Source of the DNA: Verrucomicrobiota bacterium
GTDB taxonomy: Bacteria > Verrucomicrobiota > Verrucomicrobiia > Verrucomicrobiales > Akkermansiaceae
DNA: 64,000 nt
Direction of reading: 5' to 3'
Assembly (NCBI GenBank): GCA_017301995.1
Contig: JAFLEH010000023.1
Coordinates: 1 to 64,000, forward strand
The position numbers and the translations under genes are program-made. Below the pieces are notes generated by a model that was given only the letters and a program-made list of their open reading frames with translations, did not search any database and was not told the origin of the DNA. Of this stretch, positions 1-8,472 are shown in pieces. Positions within the stretch are counted from its first letter, which is position 1. Every line of letters begins with the position of its first letter.

Positions 1-122
1 GGCTCAACCGCTGGCGAAAGCTGCTGGTGAGCTTTGAGAAGACGGAGAAATCCTATTTGGGACTCCTGTCGCTGGCAGCCGCGCTGATCTGCTGGCGGAA
101 AACCATCATTATTTACGGATAA
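1..122 (+). CDS. IS5-family transposase, C-terminal fragment (cut by window edge)
   Basis: An open frame enters from the left edge and stops with TAA at 120-122, giving 39 residues. They read L-N-R-W-R-K-L-L, then F-E-K-T, S-Y-L-G-L-L, L-A-A-A-L-I-C-W-R and end I-I-I-Y-G. This is the conserved C-terminal helix of IS5/IS427-type DDE transposases, just after the catalytic glutamate region. Whether the rest of the element is intact cannot be seen. No second copy occurs in the window and no convincing terminal inverted repeat could be paired. A 9-base inverted repeat (AAGTTCTGA at 121-129, TCAGAACTT at 190-198) brackets the following spacer but is probably chance. Confidence 0.75.
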   Translation, partial: LNRWRKLLVSFEKTEKSYLGLLSLAAALICWRKTIIIYG

Positions 123-189
123 GTTCTGAGTTCCAATCCGCGGAATCGCGCGGCGGGGAATAGACTGCGCCAAGGGCTGTCCTCAGGGG

Positions 190-879
190 TCAGAACTTGT
201 TGGAAAAGTTCCCGATGGCACCGCCCAGGCCCTTGGCGGTTTCCGCTTTGAGAAAGGCGGCGCCGTTGGCGTAGATTCCGTCGTAGTCGGGGGCGTTGGC
301 GCGGTCGTTGCCTTGATAGACCTGGTATCCCTCCGCAACCACACGCCCGGTGGAGGATTCCATCAATTGCATCTTGGCCGCCACGATCAGGTTATACCTG
401 CCCAGGGAAAACGGGTAGTAAATGCCGGTCCAGCCCGTGACGAAGCAGTCGAGGACGTAGTCCGCGTGTTGGTTGGCGGCGGCGACCTTGGCCGGGTCGG
501 TCGGGTCCGTGGTGCCGCGTGGTGCCACCTGTCTTGCGCCGGTTCTGGCGGCGAGCGCTTTGGCAACCTCGCGGCTCAGGGTGTCATTCGGATTGGCGAT
601 GTTGTGCCGTTGGATCTGGGTCTTGCCTTCCGCCTCGGCGATCGTTCCGGCGATGGCGCCACCGACGGCCCCGCCAAGCATCGCCGCGCCCATCGCGCTC
701 TGCTTGAACACCGCATGTGACGGCATCCGGCGGGATGTGACGGTAAAGGTTTTGCCTTTCATCGCGGCACGGTCTGCGGCCGAGATCGGTGTATTCTGCG
801 TGCTGACGCAGGAAACGGAGAGACTCGCGACGATTACGGCGGCTGCGAGCCGCGCTGCGATGGTACGGATGGATTTCAT
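190..879 (-). CDS. putative lipoprotein with glycine-zipper segment
   Basis: This is a 229-residue exported protein of unknown function. The N-terminus is a classic lipoprotein signal: Lys/Arg, a hydrophobic stretch, and the lipobox L-S-V-S-C with the acylated Cys near residue 24. Residues about 63-82 form a Gly/Ala-rich hydrophobic segment (G-A-A-M-L-G-G-A-V-G-G-A-I-A-G) resembling a glycine zipper that could insert into or pack against the outer membrane. The rest is a soluble domain with an aromatic patch (W-T-G-I-Y-Y-P-F). It stands alone: the neighbours are the IS5 end and a divergent secreted protein. I do not recognise the family of the C-terminal domain. Confidence 0.7.
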   Translation of the reverse strand: MKSIRTIAARLAAAVIVASLSVSCVSTQNTPISAADRAAMKGKTFTVTSRRMPSHAVFKQSAMGAAMLGGAVGGAIAGTIAEAEGKTQIQRHNIANPNDTLSREVAKALAARTGARQVAPRGTTDPTDPAKVAAANQHADYVLDCFVTGWTGIYYPFSLGRYNLIVAAKMQLMESSTGRVVAEGYQVYQGNDRANAPDYDGIYANGAAFLKAETAKGLGGAIGNFSNKF

Positions 880-1265
880 GATATCAGGTGGTTAGGCGTG
901 GGCGGGCACTCATGGCCGTCACGCGGTCCTTCTATCAAACCAAGCCGCTGAACGCAACCGAAATCAAACCGGTTTTCCAAATCAACAGTTCCAGTCCGTG
1001 TCCGTGGATCCCACGTGAAAAAGTGGACAAGCACTTCATTATGGTCCAGGAGACACCCCTGCCGCCCTGTCATCCGGATCTGGAGGACACCTACGAGCTG
1101 CCGGGTAGGGTCAGTTCAGGACCGGGAAACAACGAGGACGCGGCAAAGTATGGGAATCCGATCATGCCCTCTTGCCGGCGTCCGGACGGACGGCGCGGTG
1201 GGATCGTAGCCACCCCGTGATCGGCAACTTTGAAAAACACCGGTGAATCCGCCGTTCTATATGCC
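880..1265. other. intergenic spacer between divergent genes, no gene supported
   Basis: These 386 bases separate the divergently transcribed lipoprotein and crystallin-domain genes and must hold both promoters. Short open frames exist on both strands, but none has a convincing start, protein-like composition or recognisable family. No tRNA, strong hairpin or repeat was seen. Confidence 0.5.
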
Positions 1266-3470
1266 ATGAGAAATCTCCGCTGGATCTGGATGCTCGCCGT
1301 CGCGCAGGTGGCCATCTGCCTGGCTTCCGTCGCCAGCGCTCGGCAGTCGGTGCTGTATGGCGGAGGTCCGCTATACACGAATGCGGCCGACCATCGCGAG
1401 CGCATCCGCAAGTCGGGATTCACCACGTTGGTTATCTGGACGCTGCACGTGCAAGCTGATGGCGATCTTGTCCTCAACAACCAAAAGATCATCGATGACG
1501 GCGTATATGTCGGCCGCGCAAACTGGCCATCGGAGGTGGCCGCGTTCAGGAGCGGCCCCACCTCGGTAAGCCGGATTGAGTTCGGCCTCAGCGGTCACGA
1601 ATCGGACACCTTTCTCAACATCCGCGACCTGACCTTCTCGCAGGGTAATGGTCCGGATGGCGCGCTCTATCGGAACTTCCAAGCGCTCAAAAACGTGCTG
1701 CCGATGGTCGATGGCATCAACTACGATGAGGAGAGCCACATGTACGACCAGAACGTACTCTACACGATGAAGCAGTTCTCGCTGATGCTCGCGGATCTCG
1801 GGTTCAATATCGAGCTTGATGTGTTCTGTTGCGCCGACTTTTGGCGGGACGTGTTCAACTTCGTCAACGGCGAGCGGCCCGGGACGATCGACCGGATCGA
1901 CCTGCAGTGCTACGCCGGAGGCGGCGGCAATGACCCGAGTTGGTGGAACGGACAGTTCGGCGGGCTGCGGGTGACGCCCGGACTCTGGGCGTATCCGGCG
2001 TCGGAAAGCGGCGGCTACTGGGCGCGCCGCCCCAACCAGGTGCTGAGCCAGATGGGCACCTGGAACTCGTCCAACAACATCGCCGGCGGCTTCATGTGGT
2101 ATCTGGACGACATGTTGCAGGCTCTCGACCAGCATTCCGTCGCCGACTACGGAAATGCGATCAATCAGGCGCTTGGCATCGATTCATCGCGGGGTATCGC
2201 AGCCACCGTTTATGAACACACCGCCTACCGGGGTTGGGGTGTCGAACTCGGCACCGGCCCGTACGGCGAAGTCGAACTCGGCGCCGCAGGCGGACAGATC
2301 ACCGGCATCTCCTCAATCAAGGTGCGACCGGGTTGGCGGGTGACCCTGTTTTCCGAGGCCAATTTCTGGGGAGACACGCTGGTGCTCACGGCCAACGACA
2401 ACTCATTGGTGGACAACGGCTGGAATGACCGCGCGAAGTCGATTCTCGTCACACCGGTCCGGCAGCCGGAGGTGAGGCTCTATCAACATTCGGATTATTG
2501 GGGGTGGTCCGCAGGGTTCGGTCTTGGCAGCTACACCTTGGCGCAGATCACCGCTGCCGGAGGAGTCAACGACGACCCGACGTCGCTCGAGGTGCCGCCG
2601 GGATTCAAGGTCACGCTCTATGAGCACGACCATTTCCAAGGTGAATCGCTTGTTCTGACAGCCGACGATCCGTCGCTGGTTGACAACGGCTGGAACGACA
2701 GGGCGAGCTCGATGATCGTTTCCGTCGATCCGGAGCGCGACCAGCCGGTCAGGATCTATCAGAATGCGGGCTACTGGGGCGGTTGGCAGGCGGCATTCGA
2801 TCCGGGTACCCACAACCTCGCGGCGATCGTGGCCGCAGGCGGGCGGAATGACGACATCACTTCGCTGAAGGTGGCACCGGGTTACGTGGTGCTGCTGTTC
2901 GAGCACGACAACTTCCAGGGCAGGGAAACCTTGTTCACGGGTGACGATCTTTGCCTGTTCGACGATGGTTGGAATGACCGCGCGTCCTCGCTGATTGTCA
3001 GCACCCCGGATCTGCTTCCGTATTACCGCTGGGTGATTGGGGCCGGCTTGGCAGCGGGTGGAAACGACGGCCCGGATGCGGATGCCGATGGTGACGGTCG
3101 CAGCAATCTGGTGGAGTTTGCGGAGAACACCGACCCGCTTTCAGGTGCGGGTGGGGGTGCTGTCGCGGCGGTGCGCGAGTTCGGAGGAAGCCGGCACATC
3201 ACACTCACGCTGGCGGTGCGCGAAGGTGCCGTGTTCGTTCCCGCGGGGAGCGGCGGTCTTCAAGCCGAGGTGGACGGTGTTCGATACACCATCGAGGGCT
3301 CGCTTGATCTGCGGACGTTTGACTCGCCGGTACAGGAAGTCACGCCGGCGCTGGCGGACGGACTGCCAGCGCTCGACCAAGGTTGGAAATACCGGAGTTT
3401 TCGTCTGGCGGTTCCGATTTCCACGGCGCCACGGGGGTTCATCCTCAGGAAGGTCGGTGCGGCGGATTGA
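1266..3470 (+). CDS. secreted protein: glycosidase-like domain, three beta/gamma-crystallin domains, Ca-binding tail
   Basis: The start chosen is ATG 1266 because a signal peptide (M-R-N-L-R, hydrophobic core, A-S-A cleavage site near 25) begins there; an in-frame TTG at 1230 would add an unlikely leader. Residues about 30-305 look like a TIM-barrel, GH18-like fold (D-G-I-N-Y-D-E-E strand, later G-G-F-M-W-Y-L-D-D), but function is not assured. Three crystallin domains follow at roughly 313-395, 401-487 and 493-580. Each has a Y-x-H/N..Y-W-G-W type strand and W-N-D-R-A-x-S. The second and third also have the Ca-site consensus N-D-D-x-T-S. A D-A-D-A-D-G-D-G-R-S-N-L-V-E-F calcium-binding segment (~605-622) precedes a C-terminal domain. 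It is monocistronic in appearance. Confidence 0.75.
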   Translation: MRNLRWIWMLAVAQVAICLASVASARQSVLYGGGPLYTNAADHRERIRKSGFTTLVIWTLHVQADGDLVLNNQKIIDDGVYVGRANWPSEVAAFRSGPTSVSRIEFGLSGHESDTFLNIRDLTFSQGNGPDGALYRNFQALKNVLPMVDGINYDEESHMYDQNVLYTMKQFSLMLADLGFNIELDVFCCADFWRDVFNFVNGERPGTIDRIDLQCYAGGGGNDPSWWNGQFGGLRVTPGLWAYPASESGGYWARRPNQVLSQMGTWNSSNNIAGGFMWYLDDMLQALDQHSVADYGNAINQALGIDSSRGIAATVYEHTAYRGWGVELGTGPYGEVELGAAGGQITGISSIKVRPGWRVTLFSEANFWGDTLVLTANDNSLVDNGWNDRAKSILVTPVRQPEVRLYQHSDYWGWSAGFGLGSYTLAQITAAGGVNDDPTSLEVPPGFKVTLYEHDHFQGESLVLTADDPSLVDNGWNDRASSMIVSVDPERDQPVRIYQNAGYWGGWQAAFDPGTHNLAAIVAAGGRNDDITSLKVAPGYVVLLFEHDNFQGRETLFTGDDLCLFDDGWNDRASSLIVSTPDLLPYYRWVIGAGLAAGGNDGPDADADGDGRSNLVEFAENTDPLSGAGGGAVAAVREFGGSRHITLTLAVREGAVFVPAGSGGLQAEVDGVRYTIEGSLDLRTFDSPVQEVTPALADGLPALDQGWKYRSFRLAVPISTAPRGFILRKVGAAD

Positions 3471-3502
3471 ATCGGTTCAATCTGCAAACGAGACAGCTAC
3501 TA

Positions 3503-3508
3503 TATAAT
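3503..3508 (+). promoter_or_regulatory. possible -10 element upstream of pduS
   Basis: A perfect TATAAT lies in a locally AT-rich stretch (TACTATATAATGG) in the 274-base gap before pduS. No good -35 is present at 16-18 bases; TTCAAT is 21 bases upstream. The resulting leader would be about 235 bases, so this is only a candidate. A second AT-rich tract at about 3650-3710 could hold the real promoter. Confidence 0.3.
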
Positions 3509-3744
3509 GGATGGTGAATAGAGGATGAAGTGGCGCAGGGAGCACCGACTCCGGCCGGAGCCTAACATATTATGGATTCCGGTCCATCTCTCCGGCGTTT
3601 CCATCTGGTCGGTTGGGGGCGGGCGCGTGCCCCGGAGCCTTGCTTGGCATCTTTGTTTTATCGCCCTATTTTTGGAAATTTCTGGATTTTTTTGCATTTC
3701 GGGCTTGCATTGGGGTGGCGGGTGGCGATTCTTTCCGCCGAATC

Positions 3745-5061
3745 ATGTCACTCGTCAACCAAGTGCGAAATGCCGGGGTGGTGGGGGCTGGCGGGGGTGG
3801 ATTTCCGGCCCATGTCAAGCTCGCCGCCAAGGCGGATACCATCATTGCCAATGGCGCGGAATGCGAGCCGTTGCTGCACAAGGACGCGGCCGTGCTCGAA
3901 CACCGCGCCAAGGATGTCGTGCGGGGGATTCTGCTCTGCGCCGACGCGTTGGGCGCCGGTGACGTGGTGATCGCGATCAAGGCCAAGAAAAAGGCCGCGG
4001 TCGCCGCCGCCACGGCCGCCTGCGAGGGAACGCGGGCGCGGGTTCATCTGTTAGGAGACTATTATCCGGCGGGCGACGAATACGATCTGGTCCACTCGGT
4101 GACCGGCCGGCTGATTCCGCCGGCGGGGATTCCGCTCAATGTGGGCGTGGTGGTGATGAATGTGGAGAGCCTCGCCAACGTGGCCGCCGCCGCGGATGGA
4201 AAACCGGTGACGCGGAAGATCATCACCATCGCCGGAGCGGTCGCCAATCCGGCGTCGTTCGAGGTGCCGATCGGGATTTCCCTGCGCGAATGTATCGCCG
4301 CCGCCGGTGGCGCCACCGTCCCTAACCCGGTGCTGGCGCTCGGCGGCATGATGATGGGCGAAACGATCACCGACCTCGACCGCCCGGTTACGAAAACGAC
4401 CGCGGGCGCCATTGTGCTGCCGGCCGACCATCCGGTGGTGATGCGCAAGCTCAAGCCGGCCACCCAGATGGCGGCGATCGGCAAGTCCGCCTGCGACCAA
4501 TGCCGCTATTGCACCGAGTTTTGTCCGCGCTATTTGCTAGGATATGCGGTCGAGCCGCACCAGGTGATGCGCTCGCTGGGGTTCACCGCCACCGGTGCCG
4601 AGCGGTTCAGCGAGTGGGCCGCGCTGTGCTGCTCCTGCGGACTCTGCACGCTCTACGCCTGCCCTGAAATGCTCTATCCGAAGGAGGCCTGCGACGATTC
4701 CAAGGCGGTGCTCCGCCAGATGAATTGGAAATGGACCGGCCCGAAGGAAGTGGAGGCCCATCCGATGCACGACGGCCGACGCGTTCCTATCAAAAACCTC
4801 ATGCGCCGCCTGGAGATCGACGCCTACGACCACCACGCGCCCCTCGCGGCCGCGCCGCTGAGCACCACCCGCGCGGTGCTACCGCTCAAGCAGCACGCCG
4901 GCGCTCCGGCCATCGCCTCGGTCAAGCCCGGCCAACGGGTCGCGGCCGGCGAGGTGCTCGCCGCGCCCGCGCCCGACGCGCTCGGCGCCCTGATCCACGC
5001 TCCATTCGCCGCGAGCGTCGAGTCGGTGGAGCCCACCCGCATCATTCTCACCGCAATCTAA
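3745..5061 (+). CDS. pduS: PduS-like iron-sulfur flavoprotein (cobalamin reductase / RnfC-related)
   Basis: ATG 3745 gives 438 residues, the usual PduS length; in-frame starts upstream would add an atypical leader. The Gly-rich motif G-A-G-G-G-G-F-P (residues about 13-20) and the N-G-A-E-C-E-P-L-L-H-K-D motif are hallmarks of the RnfC/PduS/NuoF-like flavin- and NAD-binding core. Two ferredoxin-type clusters follow: C250-x2-C253-x2-C256-x3-C260-P, and a second Cys group at C295/C296, C298, C301 and C305-P. The C-terminus has a lipoyl-like hairpin (K-P-G-Q-R-V-A-A-G-E-V). In the Salmonella pdu microcompartment PduS reduces cobalamin and partners PduT. It is followed 12 bases later by pduT, so the two form an operon without any other microcompartment gene here. 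Confidence 0.88.
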   Translation: MSLVNQVRNAGVVGAGGGGFPAHVKLAAKADTIIANGAECEPLLHKDAAVLEHRAKDVVRGILLCADALGAGDVVIAIKAKKKAAVAAATAACEGTRARVHLLGDYYPAGDEYDLVHSVTGRLIPPAGIPLNVGVVVMNVESLANVAAAADGKPVTRKIITIAGAVANPASFEVPIGISLRECIAAAGGATVPNPVLALGGMMMGETITDLDRPVTKTTAGAIVLPADHPVVMRKLKPATQMAAIGKSACDQCRYCTEFCPRYLLGYAVEPHQVMRSLGFTATGAERFSEWAALCCSCGLCTLYACPEMLYPKEACDDSKAVLRQMNWKWTGPKEVEAHPMHDGRRVPIKNLMRRLEIDAYDHHAPLAAAPLSTTRAVLPLKQHAGAPAIASVKPGQRVAAGEVLAAPAPDALGALIHAPFAASVESVEPTRIILTAI

Positions 5062-5073
5062 CTACCCAGACCC

Positions 5074-5625
5074 ATGCAAGACCGCGCCATCGGCCTCATC
5101 GAACTGACCAGCATCGCCGCCGGGTTCCTGGTGGCGGACACCATGCTGAAATCGTCCAACGTCAAGTTGCTGTTATCCCGTTCGATTTGTTCGGGAAAAT
5201 ATATGGTACTCATCGGTGGCGACGTGGCCGCGGTGGGTGCGGCGGTTCACGCGGGCTGCACGACGGCGAAGGGCTGCCTGATCGACCAGTTTGTCATCCC
5301 GAAAGTTCATCCGGACGTATTCGCCGCGCTATCGCGCTCGCGGCCGGTGGAGCCTAACGGAGCGCTCGGCATCCTCGAATCGTTCAACGTGGCCACGCTG
5401 ATCCAGGCGGCGGACACGGCGGTGAAGGCGGCCAATGTCACGCTGATGGAAATCCGCCTCGCGATGGCGCTGGGCGGCAAGGCGTTCGCCACCCTGACCG
5501 GAGACGTTTCCTCGGTGCAAGCCGCGATCGACGCCGGCCGCGCGGTCATCGCCGAGGCCGGATTGCTGGTCAACGCGGTGGTCATCCCGCGCCCGCATCC
5601 GAATGTCTATCGGGAGGTGCTGTAA
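5074..5625 (+). CDS. pduT: PduT-like tandem BMC-domain shell protein with Fe-S cysteine
   Basis: The 183-residue protein consists of two bacterial-microcompartment domains (about 1-90 and 95-183). Each opens with the typical A-I/L-G-x-I/L-E start, then K-A/S-x-N-V and a G-D-V/S segment. Length and arrangement match the PduT trimer. The pore loop of the first domain carries C39 in the setting I-C-S-G-K-Y. This matches the cysteine that binds a [4Fe-4S] cluster at the trimer axis in characterised PduT. It is 12 bases downstream of pduS and followed by a strong terminator, so this is a closed two-gene unit. The expected role is an electron conduit through a shell facet; no enclosing shell genes are visible in this window. 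Confidence 0.88.
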   Translation: MQDRAIGLIELTSIAAGFLVADTMLKSSNVKLLLSRSICSGKYMVLIGGDVAAVGAAVHAGCTTAKGCLIDQFVIPKVHPDVFAALSRSRPVEPNGALGILESFNVATLIQAADTAVKAANVTLMEIRLAMALGGKAFATLTGDVSSVQAAIDAGRAVIAEAGLLVNAVVIPRPHPNVYREVL

Positions 5626-5639
5626 GCCGGGTTAAAGCT

Positions 5640-5716
5640 ATTTGTTATTTGTTATTGGGTTCAGGCGCGGAGCATTTGCCGCGCGCGCGTCGAACCCGAA
5701 ATTGCTCATAACAAAT
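5640..5716. terminator. bidirectional terminator between pduT and DEAD-box gene
   Basis: Two nested inverted repeats are visible: ATTTGTTAT (5640-5648) with ATAACAAAT (5708-5716), and GGGTTC (5657-5662) with GAACCC (5692-5697). The loop between the latter is itself GC-complementary (GGCGCGG with CCGCGCG). T-rich flanks occur on both strands. It sits between convergent genes. Confidence 0.7.
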
Positions 5717-5740
5717 CACCAATAACACCCGGACCTATGG

Positions 5741-7507
5741 TCAATATTTTCCCGGGCCGCGGTCCACGTCGAGGCGGAAATTCTGGCCGCGGAGGCGGGA
5801 TCCGCGGGTGCGGTCCACAATCTGGCGGACCAGTTCGCGCGGGACATCGATCAGCGTGTGGCGCGGGAAAAGCGTGATGCGGCCGAGGCAGCCGTCCGGC
5901 AGACCGGCTTCGCGATAGCACATGCCGACGATGTCCTTGGGCAGGATGCCGTGGGATTTTCCGAGCGAAAGGAACATGCTGACCATGTCGCCATCGCCGC
6001 CGGAGCGTTCACGGCGCGGGCCGCGTTCGAAGCGTTCGCCGCCGGGTCCGTCTTCGCGGCGTGGCGGACGTTCCCTGAAGCCGCCCTCGTCTCCACGCGG
6101 CGGACGTTCGCGGTCGAATTGTTCCCGTTTGTCCTTCTTGTCCTTGCGCTTTTTGGCATCGCGCGGGTCGGGGCGTTCCGGTTCGCGGTCCTCCTCGATT
6201 TCCGAGCCTTCGCGGCCGCTTGCCTCGCGCAGCAGGGTGACCAGCGCGCCGGCGATGTCGGTGGGCGTGTGCCCCTGTTCCAACAAGCGGTCGATGTTAT
6301 CCTGATAGGCGTCGAATTTTCCGGACTCCAGCCGTTCGCGCAGCGATTCGAAAATGAGGTCGGCGCGGCGGCCTTCCACCTGTTCCTGGGAAGGAATCCG
6401 TTCGCGGCGGATCACCGACCGGGTATAACGCTCGATCGTTTGGAGCCGATAGATATCACGGCCGAACACGAAACTGACCGCCCGGCCGGAGCGTCCCGCG
6501 CGGCCGGTGCGGCCGATCCGGTGAACGTAGTCCTCGGGGTCGGCGGGCAGGTCGTAGTTGAAAACGATGTCGATCTCGTCGATGTCCAGGCCGCGCGCGG
6601 CCACGTCGGTGGCCACTAACAATTCCACGGTACCCTCGCGGAACCGCTTGAGCACGCGTTCGCGCATTTGCTGGGTCATGTCGCCGTGGAGGCGGTCGGC
6701 CGCGTAGCCGCGGTTGATGAGGTCCTCGGTGCATTCGTCCACCGAGCGTTTGGTGTTGCAGAAGACGATCGCCAGGCGCGGCGGGGTCATGTCGAGAATG
6801 CGTGAGAGCACTTCCACCTTCGAGCGCTGGCGGACTTCGAAATACGACTGCTCCACGGTGGAAACCGTGCGGGCTTTCTGTTGGACCTCGATCACCTCCG
6901 GGTTGCGGCCGAACCGTTGGATCAGCCGGGAGACCCCCGGGTTCATCGTGGCGGAGAAAAACAGCGTCTGGCGGTCGGCGGGCAGTGCGGCCAACAGCTC
7001 GTCCATTTCATCGCGGAAACCCATGTCGAGCATCCGGTCGGCCTCGTCGAGGATGGCCAGTTTGATCCCGGACGGGTCGAAACTGCCGCGGCGGAGATGG
7101 TCCAGCAGGCGGCCCGGCGTGCCGACGACGACCTGTGCCCCGGTGCGCAGCGCGCGGAGCTGGCGGTCCATCGGCGCGCCGCCATAAACCGGCGCGGCGT
7201 GGAGGTCTTCGAGTTCCGATCCCAGCCGGTGGACTTCCTCGCAAACCTGCACCGCGAGTTCGCGGGTGGGGCAGAGGATCAGCACCTGAGTGGCCTTGGC
7301 ATTGAGATCGATCATCGTCAGCGCCGGCAGCACGAAGGCCGCGGTTTTGCCGGATCCGGTGGCGGACAGGCCGACGATGTCATCGCCGCGCAATGCGGGC
7401 GGGATGCTCATCGCCTGGATGGGTGAGGGACGTTCGTAGCCAAGCTTTTCGATCGCCGCAAGCAGCGGCGCGGTCAGCCCGAGTTCGTTGAAGGGAGGTG
7501 TTTCCAT
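5741..7507 (-). CDS. DEAD-box ATP-dependent RNA helicase with DbpA-type RNA-binding domain
   Basis: ATG 7507 ([10 protein letters not shown]) places the Q-motif (P-S-P-I-Q, ~27-31) correctly and gives 588 residues; an in-frame start 48 bases upstream is less likely. All helicase motifs are visible: A-T-G-S-G-K-T (49-55), P-T-R-E-L-A, V-G-T-P-G-R, D-E-A-D (154-157), S-A-T (185-187), and H-R-I-G-R-T-G-R. A charged, R/D/E-rich linker (about 430-505) leads to a C-terminal domain of roughly 75 residues with the DbpA/CsdA RNA-binding pattern ([10 protein letters not shown]...I-D-V-P). It is expected to act as an RNA chaperone in ribosome assembly or cold adaptation. It is transcribed alone. Confidence 0.92.
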   Translation of the reverse strand: METPPFNELGLTAPLLAAIEKLGYERPSPIQAMSIPPALRGDDIVGLSATGSGKTAAFVLPALTMIDLNAKATQVLILCPTRELAVQVCEEVHRLGSELEDLHAAPVYGGAPMDRQLRALRTGAQVVVGTPGRLLDHLRRGSFDPSGIKLAILDEADRMLDMGFRDEMDELLAALPADRQTLFFSATMNPGVSRLIQRFGRNPEVIEVQQKARTVSTVEQSYFEVRQRSKVEVLSRILDMTPPRLAIVFCNTKRSVDECTEDLINRGYAADRLHGDMTQQMRERVLKRFREGTVELLVATDVAARGLDIDEIDIVFNYDLPADPEDYVHRIGRTGRAGRSGRAVSFVFGRDIYRLQTIERYTRSVIRRERIPSQEQVEGRRADLIFESLRERLESGKFDAYQDNIDRLLEQGHTPTDIAGALVTLLREASGREGSEIEEDREPERPDPRDAKKRKDKKDKREQFDRERPPRGDEGGFRERPPRREDGPGGERFERGPRRERSGGDGDMVSMFLSLGKSHGILPKDIVGMCYREAGLPDGCLGRITLFPRHTLIDVPRELVRQIVDRTRGSRLRGQNFRLDVDRGPGKY

Positions 7508-7704
7508 GAGGGAGGTGTTGATTTGGTAACGCGTATTCAGACGGGCAAAAACCAAGCTCCATCAGCGCAAGACGGGCGGCTTATGGACCCCGAAATCCGA
7601 AAAAACAAGCCCCGATGCGGAATTTTCAAAAAAATCATGCCGGTTTTGCACGAAAACCCGCCATTTTGGGCTGAAAATCCGCTCTCCGGGACCATCAAGC
7701 CAGG

Positions 7705-7875
7705 TCAGAACAGCTCCACCAGATAACTTTCCCGGACGCCGCCGCCGCTGACTTTCACCCAATAGATCCCGCGCCGGACCGGTTGGGCGGGCTCGAAATT
7801 GATCGCGTTCATGCCCAGCGAAACGTGGCCCACTTCGATCGGGCGATGACGGATGAATCCTGATCGATCCGGTTG
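7705..7875 (-). pseudogene. orphan C-terminal fragment of a secreted protein
   Basis: A 56-codon open frame without a plausible start encodes a protein-like tail (R-G-I-Y-W-V-K-V-S-G-G-G, ending Y-L-V-E-L-F). It follows a TAA at 7876-7878 and ends with TGA at 7705-7707. The style, a beta-strand after R/K-G-I/L-Y, is that of C-terminal domains of exported proteins. No upstream part of such a gene exists here, so this is interpreted as a deletion remnant. The rest of the gap (7508-7898) shows nothing else. Confidence 0.45.
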
Positions 7876-7898
7876 TTATGGTGACACCTTTCGCTCGC

Positions 7899-8423
7899 CT
7901 AACGTTCGATGCTTCCGCCTTTCGAGACCTTGACACGAAGTCCCGAACCATCGTCGAGTCGGCTCTCGACGACGCTCACCGTGGCGGAGGTACCATCTTC
8001 CGAAACCACAATCTCATGGATGGAACGATTGGCGCTGACCAGGGTTTCATAGTGCTTTTTCCCGGTGGCCGACTCCGTGACGAGCCTCCAGCCGCGCGGT
8101 TGACCCTTGATTTTCTTTTCGCTCAATGCGGCTTCAAACCGCTTTACCACCACCTGGGGAGGTGCCGAAACCGGCTCGCTCGTGCGAACCAGCGAACCGT
8201 CCGGCTGGATCTCAACCGACTTCGGATCACGGCCGGTAGCCGCCTGTCCAAGATAGTTTCCCTGCCCCAGCAGCCGGAATTCGAGCTTGCGGGCGTCGGG
8301 CAGCGCCTTGGTCGCTGCAGTCCGCACCACCTCGGGAACGGAACGCTCGGCAACGGGCTTTCCATCGCCACCCATCAGCGGCAGGGAGAGAATGATCGGC
8401 AGGAGCATGAATAACCAACGCAT
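7899..8423 (-). CDS. small exported protein of unknown function
   Basis: 174 residues. The N-terminus (M-R-W-L-F-M-L-L-P-I-I-L-S-L-P-L) is a signal peptide with probable cleavage near residue 19. The mature part is a mixed alpha/beta soluble domain rich in V/R/K with repeated S-V/V-S-V strands, vaguely like PepSY-type small periplasmic domains; no family is certain. It lies 49 bases downstream of the next minus-strand gene and may be cotranscribed with it. Confidence 0.6.
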   Translation of the reverse strand: MRWLFMLLPIILSLPLMGGDGKPVAERSVPEVVRTAATKALPDARKLEFRLLGQGNYLGQAATGRDPKSVEIQPDGSLVRTSEPVSAPPQVVVKRFEAALSEKKIKGQPRGWRLVTESATGKKHYETLVSANRSIHEIVVSEDGTSATVSVVESRLDDGSGLRVKVSKGGSIER

Positions 8424-8472
8424 GGCCGCAGTCTGCCACAGTGCGCGGTTGTGTCAAGAACCACCATCCGGA

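Noticed and set aside
121-198. AAGTTCTGA/TCAGAACTT inverted repeat as ends of the IS5 element or a terminator.
   Set aside because: Nine bases, 60-base loop, one arm inside the stop region of the lipoprotein gene, and no target duplication visible.
888-1220. 110-codon plus-strand frame between the first lipoprotein and the crystallin protein.
   Set aside because: No signal, domain or plausible ribosome site, and an equally long antisense frame covers the same bases.
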